Part shown: piece by piece, positions 40,350-51,638 of the stretch
Layout of the letters: every line of letters starts with the position of its first letter
Position numbering within the stretch: position 1 is the stretch's first letter
NCBI RefSeq assembly: GCF_000169535.1
Contig: NZ_AAYN02000002.1
Location: 124,001 to 188,000 of the forward strand
DNA length: 64,000 bases
From: Ureaplasma urealyticum serovar 8 str. ATCC 27618
GTDB lineage: Bacteria > Bacillota_I > Bacilli_A > Mycoplasmatales > Mycoplasmoidaceae
Reading direction: 5' to 3'
Program-made: the position numbers and the translations under genes
Notes under the pieces: generated by a model
What the model was told of the DNA's origin: nothing
Seen by the model: the letters and a program-made list of their open reading frames with translations, nothing else
The model's database searches: none

Positions 40350-41045
40350 TTGAAGATAAATATAACAAAAGGAAAAACAATTTTTAAAAGAAATTATAAA
40401 AAAAAACATAGTATATATTATTCAACATCTAAAATTATTAAAGATTACACACTAAGTGCAGTAATGTTAGGTCTAGGAATTTTGATTGCATATTTAAGTC
40501 ACTTTATTCGTTTTAATTTTTTGGCTTTTGATTTTTCTTTATTCACACTTGTTTATTTAATTTATAAAGTTAAATATCGCTTTGTATATTTAGTTACAAT
40601 TTTATTAAGTTTAGCTAATTTATTACACGGAAGTCCTTCATGGATCGGAACAATGGTTTTAAGTTTAAATAACTTATTTTTTGTTAGTATGGTTATTCTT
40701 TTTAAAAAGTTATTTATTCCAAAAAGACCAAAATTTTATCTTAATTTATGAGTCTTAGTATTAAGTTCATTCTTAACAACTGTTTTTAATGTGATTATGA
40801 ACGGTATTCTTTATACTCCACTTTATTGATACACTTTTAAAATTACCCCAACACTGAATTTTTTAGAAGTACAAAAAATTTATGAAAAGCACCCAACTTT
40901 ATTTTTGTTAAATATTAAATCATATTGATTAGGAATTATTGCTTTATATACAAGTTTTAATTTAATTAAAAACATCATTATTAGTTTTATATCATTAACT
41001 ATATTAAAAATTTTTGCAGATAAAAAAACGATCATTACATATTAA
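40350..41045 (+). CDS. Membrane protein, ECF transporter S-component-like
   Basis: 231 residues if the TTG at 40350 is used. A Lys-rich N-terminus is followed by five or six membrane segments (about residues 36-55, 60-75, 76-95, 100-120, 133-155, 185-222). The first segments with HFIRFNFLAFDFSL recall the 'F.kfDfs' signature of ECF-transporter substrate-binding (S) subunits such as RibU, and mollicutes have such membrane proteins of the MPN527 type. No in-frame ATG occurs before residue 39. An ATT at 40380 has a better placed AAAAGG site than the TTG, so the start is uncertain. The vitamin or base carried is unknown. cysS follows after 13 bases. Confidence 0.65.
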
Positions 41046-41058
41046 CAAGGAATAATTT

Positions 41059-42369
41059 ATGAAATTATATGATTCTTATTCTAATCAATTAGTAGAAATT
41101 AATGATGAATTAATTTCAATTTATAATTGTGGACCAACCGTTTATAATCATATCCATATTGGCAATGCTCGGCCTTTAATTACTATGGACGTGTTATATC
41201 GTTTTTTAAAAAAACATAATATCAAAACTAAATATGTTTTAAATATTACTGATATTGATGACAAAATCATTAATTATGCTCTAGCTAATAACCTAAAAGA
41301 ATTAGAGGTTAGTGAATATTATTTTAATGAATATTTAAAAATTAAAAAAGCTTTAAATACACTAGAAATGATTAATCCTAAAGTATCAACACATATGGAT
41401 AAAATTATTGATTATATCCAAAAATTGATTGATAAACAAGCAGGTTATTTTATTGGTGATGATGTTTATTTTGATACAAAAAAAGCTTTAAATTACGGAC
41501 AATTATCGAAACGTGATTTAGAAAATGATATTGTTGGTATGCGTATTGAAAGCGCAGCTAATAAACACAATCCTAATGATTTTATTTTATGAAAGAAAAC
41601 AAATAAAGGTATTATGTGAAATACACCTTGAGGAATCGGTCGCCCAGGTTGGCATTCTGAATGCTCATGTTTGATCAACACTTATATTGGTGAACAAGTT
41701 AGTATTCATGGTGGTGGAATTGATTTAAAATTTCCCCACCATGAAAATGAAAATGCTCAAAATCAAGTTTTATATAATAAAAATTTAGCAAAAGTATGAA
41801 TGCATTTTGGATTAGTAAATATTAATAATGAGAAAATGTCAAAATCTTTAAATAATTTTATTTTAGTAAAAGATTTATTAGCTGAATATGATTATCAAGT
41901 TGTGCGTTGGTTTTTTTATCAAGCAGATTATAAACAACCAATTAAATTTTCACATGAAATCATGAAGCAGAACGAAAAAGAAATTCTTAAAATTAAAAAT
42001 GCTATTTATAACGCAAAAAACTATTTATACTTCAACCATCAACTAAAATCATTAACACAAATTGATCATTTTAGGCTTTTTGATGAACGCATTAATGATG
42101 ATTTAGATTTTGTAGGTATTGTTGATCTAATTCATATTAGTGTTAAAAAAATAAATATTTTAATTAAAAAAAATAAAGATATGAATGAATTAAAACTGAA
42201 TTTAACTCAATTATTATATATGTTAGATATATTGGGTATTAATTTTGTTGATTTGCATAATGATGAGAATTTAGCATTATTAAATACTTGAAAAAATTAC
42301 GTTGATAAAAAAGATTATGTTAAAGCTGATGAATTAAGAAAACAATTAATTAATATAGGAATTTTATAA
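41059..42369 (+). CDS. cysS: Cysteinyl-tRNA synthetase
   Basis: 436 residues, class I. The HIGH motif is HIHIGNARP (about residues 31-39), the zinc ligands are in YNCGPTVYN and WHSECS, followed by [15 protein letters not shown]; the KMSKS motif is EKMSKSL. AAGGAA precedes the ATG. Ends at TAA 42367-42369. The rRNA/tRNA methyltransferase gene starts 1 base later, the cysS-rlmB order found in many Firmicutes. Confidence 0.96.
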
Positions 42370-42370
42370 A

Positions 42371-43090
42371 ATGAATTATAATTTTGGCAAAAAAGCATTA
42401 TTAGATGCAATTGGTAACAAACAATCAATTTCAAAAGTGTATTTATTATCAAAAAATTATGAGTTAATTAATTTAATTAATAAAAATAAAATTACTTATG
42501 AAATTGTTAATGAAGCATGATTTAAACAATTTGATCATTCTTTAAACCATCAAAATATTGCATTTAAACTAGTCAAAAAAAACTTTCAAAAAACGGGTTT
42601 AGAATCTTTTTTAAAATTAATAAAAGATAAAAAAAATGCTTTAGTTTTAATACTTGATGAAATTGAAGATCCTCGCAATTTTGGAGCAATTATTAGAACT
42701 GCTAATGCTTTTGGTGTGGATGCTATTATTTATAAAAAGCATCACCAAGCAAGCATTAATGATTTAGTAATTAAAACAAGTATGGGTGCAATTAATTATA
42801 TTTATATGATCGAAGTCAATAATTTATCAAATACAATAAAAAACCTTCAAGATGAAGGTTTTTGAGTTTATGCGACAAGTTTATTAAAATCACAACCATA
42901 TGAAAAAGTTGATTATGCTAATAAAACTGTTTTTATTGTAGGCAATGAAAATAAAGGTGTGAGTCCATTAATTTTAAAAAATGCAGATCAAAGCATACGA
43001 ATTGATATGTTTGGTGATGTGCAATCTTTAAATGTTGGTGTAGCAACAGGCATTATCTTGGCACATTATCGCACTAAAATAAAACCCTAA
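42371..43090 (+). CDS. rlmB: SpoU/TrmH family RNA 2'-O-methyltransferase (RlmB-like)
   Basis: 239 residues. SAM-dependent knot methyltransferase; RlmB methylates a 23S rRNA guanosine. Motif 1 is EDPRNFGAIIRTANAFGVDAII, motif 2 VGNENKGVSPLILKNAD, motif 3 SLNVGVATGIILAHY. A short N-terminal substrate-binding domain (about 75 residues) is present. TGA codons code Trp at two places. The cysS neighbour supports RlmB rather than other SpoU members; the exact target is inferred. Confidence 0.88.
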
Positions 43091-43097
43091 TTATTTT

Positions 43098-44282
43098 TTA
43101 TGATTGTTTACTTTTATCTGTGCATTTTCCGGATCCGAAGCACTCCGCAATACCAAATCAGACTTTATTAACTTCGTTGTGTTTTAACTTTCAGATTTTT
43201 TGGTATTCGGTTTCGTCTTTATCATTTTTTAATGTAAAAAAATCAACGAACATTTTAAATTTTTGATTAATTTCCGTGGGAAAAGTTAATAGAGCTTTTG
43301 CTGTTTGTTCCATAAATTCATTTCTTTTTTGTTCTTCAACAATTCGATTAAAAGTTTTTGTTAGTGTATCATCTTTACCATATACAATTCACTTAAAATA
43401 CTCTTTAATTTGATCTTCAAATTTAGTGAAAAAAGTTTTAGCTTCATTAGTTAAAGATAATAACATTAAATTAAGTGAATTTAGGTATTGGTCTAGATCT
43501 GAATTGACAGTGATGTTTTTTAATTTATTAAAACTACTTTCAATAGATTTTGTTAATTCTAAATATTCTTGCGGATTAAACTTTTTTCTTTTTTGATATT
43601 CTTTATCATTAATAAAGTTCTGGTCATTAATAAATTTTAGAAACTTATTAATGTATGAATCTTCAATATTAAATAATTGATCCATTATATTTTTAAATTT
43701 ATGATCTAATTCTTTAATAAAAAGATTTAAATTTTTTAATTTTAATTCAAGTTCTTCATTTTTCAAATCTAAAAGATTTTGATTTTGATTGATAATAGTT
43801 TGAATTTCTGTTATAACTGGAGTGAAATCAATAATTTGATTAAAAAATGATTCTTTATTTTCTTTTAATAAATTATGATTAACTATTTGATTTAAATTTT
43901 CTAATTTAATGTTAATCACTTTATTAAGATTAGCGTTTTGTTGCTTTTCTTCTTCTTTTTCTTTAGAAATTTTCTCTTGAATTTCATCTAATAATTTTTT
44001 TAAATCATTATAATTTTTAGTAATGACATCTAAATTATTTTGTTCATTAATTTTTAAAACTTTATTAATTTGGTCATTTAAAATAAAAGCTTCATTTTTA
44101 AATAATTTATTGGTTTTAATTTCGTTGTATATTTGTTTTGCATGTTGGGATAAGTTTTTTAATTTAGTCAAATGTTGTTCTTTTTCTTTATTAGTACAAG
44201 CTACAATAACACTTGAAGTAGTAACTAAAAAAGATGTAATAACTAGTGATTTAATAAGAAGTTTATATTTATTTTTTTTCAT
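43098..44282 (-). CDS. Coiled-coil lipoprotein next to DUF31 protease
   Basis: 394 residues. Signal peptide with lipobox SSVIVAC (Cys29). The body is almost wholly helical with Lys/Glu/Asn/Leu heptad-like stretches (about residues 35-290), so an elongated surface coiled coil is likely. The real stop is TAA at 43098-43100, beyond a TGA Trp at 43389-43391. It follows the DUF31 protease gene by 11 bases and is probably co-transcribed. In the mycoplasma MIB-MIP system an antibody-binding lipoprotein sits beside a DUF31 protease; this protein is smaller than known MIB and no MIB motif is recognised, so partner status is inference. Confidence 0.82.
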
Positions 44283-44293
44283 AAGATACCTTT

Positions 44294-47200
44294 CTATTTA
44301 TAAATATCTTCATATTTTTCTGGATATAAATAAGCTAATTGTTTGATTTGTTGAATTAAAGATGTACGATTAGCGAAATTGTTTTTATCTCCAAAAAATC
44401 CAGAAATTAGTGAATCAAAAACAATCATACCTCCAGCTGTAAATTTTGCATTTTCATGGGCACCAAAAGAAATCATTCCGACTAAATCACCATTTTCATC
44501 ATAAACTACTGATCCTGATGAACCAGAGCCAACATCAAAATATTGATCACTAATTTTAGTTGTCCCTACTGTTGATAAGTAATTATTAGTAGTAACAATA
44601 TTTTCTTGGATTTTATCATATTTATTAATTTCATATTCACGATAGCGTGGAAGTTTACCAGCATTAAATTCATTGATTGTTTCTGTTCTAGGGAAAGTTG
44701 ACAAGTATCATTTGACATTTTGGTTATCATCAAAATACTTAGTTTGATTACTTAATTTTAAAGGTTTTAGATTTTTAAAATTAATAATATGTCTAATAAC
44801 ACTTTGTTGCTCTTTTGTTAAATTATTAAAAGCGGTTGAATTTTCTAATTGACCATATTTTTGAAAAAAAGGTTTTAAATTAATGGTAATTAATGAAAAA
44901 TCTAAACTTGCATTAGGATTAAAAAAACCTAAAGCATTAACATGAGGGGATAATTTATTTTTTACTTGATGATCAAAATTAATGATCGATTCGATACTAA
45001 TTTTTTCAGGAAAATTTAAAAATTGAAATTGATTTGGATTAGCTTCAAGTTTGCCATTTTTTTCAAGTGCATTGTAATAAGGATTTTTTTTATCATTTAG
45101 TGTTTCATTTTCATGAATAATCTGGGGGACTAATGGATCAAAATCGCCATTGGAACTATTACCTGATTCAAAGAGATCTTTATTACCTGTCTTATTAATT
45201 GATTTAAAAGCTTGCGTACTATTTAAAACATGAGCACAACTAATTAGATAATAACGATAATCATTATCATCATTAGGTTTAACCTTTCCTAAAACATTTC
45301 ATGTACCATCTTGAATTAAACTTAATGAAATTACACGATCACGAGCATTTTTAATAGGTAAAAAATTCTGTTCATTATTTTTATAAATTCTTGTCGTATA
45401 TTGATTATTAGATTCATTATCTTCCATTATATCTACAGTAGTATTATTTAAATAATAAATATTAAAATTAGCCTTTGTTAAAAAATAAGATGAATCTATT
45501 GAAGAATTATGCTCTCAAATATTATTGAAAACACTAACGTTATTTTTAGAAATAATTTTAATTTTTAATTCATCATTTATATAAGATATCTGAAAACGAA
45601 AATCTTGTTTAATTTTTTTGTAAAGTTCATATTCGTATTCTTGATTTCCAATACCATAGTTTAAAACAAATTCAGCATCTTCAATAACTTTTTTATTTTT
45701 TAAAATTTTATAAGGAACTGCTAATGAAATTTGAGATCTTAACATAAGGTTTTTTCATAGGTTAGTTTCTTTGATAAGATTTGAATCTAAACCAAAGGTA
45801 ATATTAAAAACTAAATTTTCTTCATTTATAAGGTTTAGATTTTTAATTTTATTTATTTTTTTTGTTAATTGAAAATAATTATCTTTATCTTTTTTAAAGA
45901 TCAAGTCTGGACTATCTTTTAATGTAGTTTTATGTAAATTTTTGATTTCATTATTATTAACAAGCATAAAATTAGCTTTTTTAGTTATAAAATCATAAAA
46001 ACCTTCGTTTGTTTTATTTTTATAAAATAAGTAGGTATTTTCATATTGAACTAATGAAATAAAATTCCGCAATGAATAATCTAAATATAAATTATTTTGA
46101 TCAGATGCTCAAAGTTTATATAAATCATTTAAAGTTAAGTTTTTATTTTTTAAAGTTTGATATTTTGTTGAAAAAAGCCGATCATTATTGTAATACAAAT
46201 CAATAATTTTACGATCATTATATGTTATATTTTTTGCAAAAAAAGTACTTGTATTTAATTCTTTTATTTTAACAAAAGCAAAAGGTGCTAAACTATTATT
46301 ATCACGAATGCTGATTTTGTTTAATTTGTATAAATATCCATTATATAAATGAGGAATTTTGAATTTTCATAATGATTTAAAAGGAACACGAACATACTGA
46401 ATTGGTGGAGTATATTTTGCGATTAAACTTTGATTTTTTCTAGCTTCGCTGTAATTTTCGTCTAAAGTAAACTCAAATAAAAAAATTTTGTTTTTATATA
46501 ATTCTAAGGTTTGTTCATTAAAATCAAAAAATGCTGATCCATATACTTCATTTTCTTGCAGATAGAAGTTAAGTTTTTTTAATTTTAATTCTTCTTCAAT
46601 TTGATTATATAAAAATAAGTTTTTTAAATCACGTCCTAATGATTCTACAACATCATCATATTGAATATGAGTAATGATAAATTTTGTTAATGATTTAGGA
46701 AAATCTTTTAGTGAAAAACGTAATTGATTATTATTAAATTTTTCATACGAAATAATTTTGCTAAAAGGATTGGTTCAATCAAAATTTTTAATTAAGAGCA
46801 GTTTATTTGTTGCATTTAGTATTTTTTGTATTGTTTGTGAATCAGAATCATGACTAAAACTAACTGTTGCAATTTGGTTTTCCTTATCTATTTCAATTTT
46901 TTCAAATTTAAAGTTAGTGGAATGATCTGTTAGTTGATTTTGTTTTGTTAAGAGCGTCACTTGATTAAAGGGTGATTGCTTAAAATTATGCTCATTTTGA
47001 ATAAAACTAAAATAATTATTAAATTCTTGATTATTTTTTTGTATTGTTATTAAAGAAAGATTGCTAGTTTTTTTTATGTTTTGTGGTGAAGTCAATAATT
47101 CTTTTAGTGCAAAAGGGCGGTAATCATTATTTGCTTGATATTTACTATTTAATTGATCATTAATGTATTTTGTTTCAATAACACTTTGCTTCTTATTGAT

Positions 47201-47569
47201 TTCTAATTTTTGTGTATATTCTTTAGTTTGGTTATGTAAACTAAGCTGGTATTGAACAAGAAAAATATTTGACTTTTGTTCAATAATAACTTTTTTAATT
47301 ATTATTTTAGTTTCTCCTAAATCACCCACAATTTTAATTTTATTAATTTTAATTGTTTGTTCATCTTCATTTTCAAAAATATCATATTTAAATTTAATAT
47401 TTTTCGCTACTATGTCTAAATTTTTAGTATCTTGATTTGTAATTGTAGAAGATGAAAATGTCTTTTGTTTATTGCTATGAGAACAATTAGATAATGATAT
47501 AGTTATTGAACCAAGAATTATTGTTGATGCAATACCTACTGATAAGTTTTTTAATATTTTTTTTTGCAT
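44294..47569 (-). CDS. DUF31-family serine protease lipoprotein (MIP-like)
   Basis: 1091 residues, read through TGA Trp codons. The N-terminus has a signal peptide with lipobox SLSNC (Cys29). About 700 residues of Lys/Asn-rich extracellular sequence precede a C-terminal trypsin-like DUF31 domain. A full triad can be proposed: His780 in YYLISCAHVL, Asp890 in SLDFSLITINL and Ser1018 in GSGSSGSVV. Mycoplasma immunoglobulin proteases (MIP) that cleave antibody heavy chains belong to this family; antibody cleavage here is inferred. It is transcribed with the coiled-coil lipoprotein 11 bases downstream. Its last 14-20 residues match the second DUF31 protein at the right edge almost exactly. Confidence 0.85.
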
Positions 47570-47651
47570 ATAATATCAATAATTTTATTTTTTTAAAGGA
47601 TTTTAATTATATATTAAAAAGAATAAAATTTTTCAAAAATAATTAATAAAT

Positions 47652-47697
47652 AAAAATAAAACGATGTTTGTTAAAATTAACACCGTTTTATTTTTAA
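47652..47697 (-). terminator. Terminator after the small membrane protein gene
   Basis: On the minus strand AAAATAAAACG / CGTTTTATTTT forms a stem with an inner GTTAA/TTAAC stem and a T-run. It overlaps the last codons of the gene ending at 47694. Confidence 0.7.
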
Positions 47698-47999
47698 ATA
47701 TTTTTGTTAATTACTTTCTTTTTTTTAACTTTTGCTATTGCTATTATTATAATTGGTGTTATGAATATTAAAAAGCAAATAATTGTTAAAACAATTACAC
47801 CAATTAATGCTGACTCATAATGATTTGAGTATTCAAATAAATTATCAATTTTATTATATTGGTGTAATTTATCTAAAAAATTAAGATATTTCAAATAATC
47901 ACCTTGATGATAATAATCAATTTCAATTCCAAAAATAATTGCAAAAGCCAAAAGAATGCAAAAAACTATTCCTAAAAAAGCTGACCCAATAATCTTCAT
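47694..47999 (-). CDS. Small membrane protein
   Basis: 101 residues with two hydrophobic segments (about residues 4-25 and 63-91) flanking a polar loop rich in Tyr, Asp and His, and a Lys-rich end. No family is recognised. It has an AAGGAAA site before the ATG and a terminator after it, so it is a single-gene unit between the DUF31 genes and the ATP synthase operon. Confidence 0.72.
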   Translation of the reverse strand: MKIIGSAFLGIVFCILLAFAIIFGIEIDYYHQGDYLKYLNFLDKLHQYNKIDNLFEYSNHYESALIGVIVLTIICFLIFITPIIIIAIAKVKKKKVINKNI

Positions 48000-48098
48000 A
48001 GTTTTCCTTAATTTATTTTTAATTATTTTAACATAGATTAAACTAGATAAATTTAAAACATAATTAATTTATTTAAAGGACCATTTATTTTTTAAAAA

Positions 48099-48136
48099 AA
48101 ATAAAAAAAACAAGAAGAAAATTCCTCTTGCCTTTA
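48099..48136 (-). terminator. Terminator of the ATP synthase operon
   Basis: On the minus strand CAAGAGGAATTTTCTTCTTG forms a hairpin with a following run of eight T, right after the atpC stop. Confidence 0.8.
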
Positions 48137-48141
48137 TTGTT

Positions 48142-48551
48142 TTATCGATCTTTATAAGCGATTAAAATTGATTCGTTTAATTTTATTTTGGATTTTAATT
48201 GAAGTTTTTTCTTATCATCTTCTTCATTAGCTAAATCGTTTTTTAATTTATTCAATAAAGAATTAATTTCATCAATTTTAATTTCATCCAAAAACTTAAA
48301 ATAGTCACTAAAAACACGTACTTGGTGCTCTTCAACATAAACAATACCATCTAACAATAATAATGGTTTGCGTGGTGCGTTTGGTAGCTCACGGATATAA
48401 GCAACGTGATTTTCGATTATTGACATCAAAGGATTATGATCGGGTAAAACCGCAATTCGTCCTTCTGATGTTTTCAATTCAACGCTATACACGTCTTTTT
48501 CTAAGTTTTGTGCATAGGGTGTAACGATTTTTAGTTTAGTTAAATTTGCCA

Positions 48552-48552
<1 letters not shown>
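48142..48552 (-). CDS. atpC: ATP synthase epsilon subunit
   Basis: 136 residues. The N-terminal beta-sandwich has VYSVELKTSEGRIAVLPDHNPLMSII, the family signature; the C-terminal two-helix domain (about residues 95-136) that can inhibit the enzyme is present. The ATG overlaps the atpD stop (TAATG). Last gene of the operon, followed by a terminator. Confidence 0.95.
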
Positions 48553-49946
<1,394 letters not shown>

Positions 49947-49969
49947 ATTTTGCTCCTTATTGTTTATAT

Positions 49970-50830
49970 TTAATCATCACTACCTGCAACAATTTCAGTA
50001 ATTTCACGAGTAATTTTGCCTTGGCGCAATGTGTTATAGATTAGTTTATAATCTTCAGCTAAAGCCTTTGCATTTTTTGTTGCGGCATCCATTGCATTAC
50101 GACGTGATGCATTTTCGGAAATTTTTGATTCAATTAATGAACCATATAAAACTGTGGCAATATAAGTAGGAAGAATTTTTTTAACAAGTTCAACTTTATT
50201 AGGTTGAAAAATGATGTTATCTTTTGCTAATTCAATAGTTTCTGCTAGATTATCTTTAGTTAAAACAGTTTTATCAAATGGAAGAACATCGATATTATTT
50301 ACTTCAAAGGTAATGGCATTGATAAATTTAGTATAAATAATACAAATTTTATTAACTTCACCGTTTGAATATAATTCAAGCGCTTCACGCGCAATTTGCA
50401 AACTCATATCAAATGTTAAATCATTATCATTTAAGTTTAAGTAAGTATTAACTTGGTGTAAACGATTTGATAAACGCATAAAATCATGCCCTTTTTTACC
50501 GATAGTAAATGTAATATCATCTTCGTTTATAATTTTAGAAACTAACTTATTAACATTATAGTTATAAGAACCAGCCAAACCCATTGTTGAATTAATCGTA
50601 ATATATAATGTACGATTTTTTGCGTTTGGGATTTTTAAGAATTCGATATCATTAACAACAGACAACAATAAACCAATAACATCATAGTAATCATGACAAT
50701 ATTCTTTAATTGCTGCTAAACGATCACGTTGACGTTTTAATTTTGCTGTTGCTACTAATTTCATTGCGTTTGTAATTTTAGCAGTCGTTTGAACTGAGCT
50801 AATTTTTCGCTTCATTGCATCTAAAGACAT
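49970..50830 (-). CDS. atpG: ATP synthase gamma subunit
   Basis: 286 residues. The N-terminal helix MSLDAMKRKISSVQTTAKITNAMKLVATAK and the C-terminal helix SRRNAMDAATKNAKALAEDYKLIYN form the rotating shaft and match the family. The ATG is 1 base after the stop of the inserted membrane-protein gene, so translation is probably coupled. Confidence 0.96.
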   Translation of the reverse strand: MSLDAMKRKISSVQTTAKITNAMKLVATAKLKRQRDRLAAIKEYCHDYYDVIGLLLSVVNDIEFLKIPNAKNRTLYITINSTMGLAGSYNYNVNKLVSKIINEDDITFTIGKKGHDFMRLSNRLHQVNTYLNLNDNDLTFDMSLQIAREALELYSNGEVNKICIIYTKFINAITFEVNNIDVLPFDKTVLTKDNLAETIELAKDNIIFQPNKVELVKKILPTYIATVLYGSLIESKISENASRRNAMDAATKNAKALAEDYKLIYNTLRQGKITREITEIVAGSDD

Positions 50831-50831
50831 A

Positions 50832-51638
50832 TTAGTTTGCCTCTAAATTCAAATTTGTTTGTTGTAAAGAATTATTTAAATTTTTAGCTTTTTTTTGTTT
50901 TTTAGCTTCAAGTTTTGCAAGTTTATAAGCTTGTTTTTCTTCAGCGCTTTTTTTAGGTGATAATACAGTTGCTAATTTGACAACAATAATCACAAAGGTA
51001 ATCATTTGTGGCATCATAAATACAATAAACACTCAATTATATACAATATAATTTGGGTTTTGATATTGAATAATAGTTGATAATTTTTTAAGTGATTTTG
51101 CACCTTGTGCAGCTAATATAGAATCTTTTGAGTCAGCTAATTGTGAGAATAATTGATTGTATTTGTAGAATCAACTATTTTCTCAATCACTCAATACTTT
51201 TGTAGTAAAACCTCATGTTCCATTGTGGTTAATAAGTTTACTATGTGCATGATAGTGAAGTGCTTCATATAATTTTGGATCTACTTTTTTATCAGTATTA
51301 TTCATTAATGATTCCATTGTTTGACCATCGATCAAACGGTTATTAATTGTCTTATATAACTCTTGATAGTTAGCATGTTGGTCATAACCCAATCATGACA
51401 TTAAAGAATGATCATTAGCATTAACATCAGCGACTTTACCAACAATTTGTCCTTGATCATTAACTAATGCTCGCGCATTTTCAAAACCTTCATTTAATAA
51501 ACCAACCATTGTAAAAGCAATTACTAAACCTACGATAAATACAACTAATGCCACAATAAACCAAGGTGTAAATATTTGTTTAACTTTTGGAAGCTTGCTG
51601 AATTCTTCAAAACTTTTATTCATTTTAATTTGAGACAT
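50832..51638 (-). CDS. Two-segment membrane protein inserted between atpA and atpG
   Basis: 268 residues, read through several TGA Trp codons. A first membrane segment is at about residues 27-50 ([23 protein letters not shown]) and a second at about 203-225 ([23 protein letters not shown]). About 150 polar residues lie between them and a Lys/Ala-rich tail of about 40 follows, so the middle is probably outside and both ends inside. Its ATG overlaps the atpA stop by one base (TAATG) and its stop is 1 base before atpG, so it is tightly built into the operon. No atp gene lies at this place in standard operons. I do not recognise a family; an accessory or assembly factor is an inference. Confidence 0.85.

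Noticed and set aside
43098-43200. Locally higher GC with TCCGGATCCGAAG near 43127
   Set aside because: It reads as normal coding sequence at the lipoprotein C-terminus; no repeat or inserted element was found around it.
44023-44346. Plus-strand frame of 107 codons opposite the lipoprotein gene
   Set aside because: It overlaps the signal peptide of the minus-strand lipoprotein; its hydrophobic look comes from the AT-rich complement.
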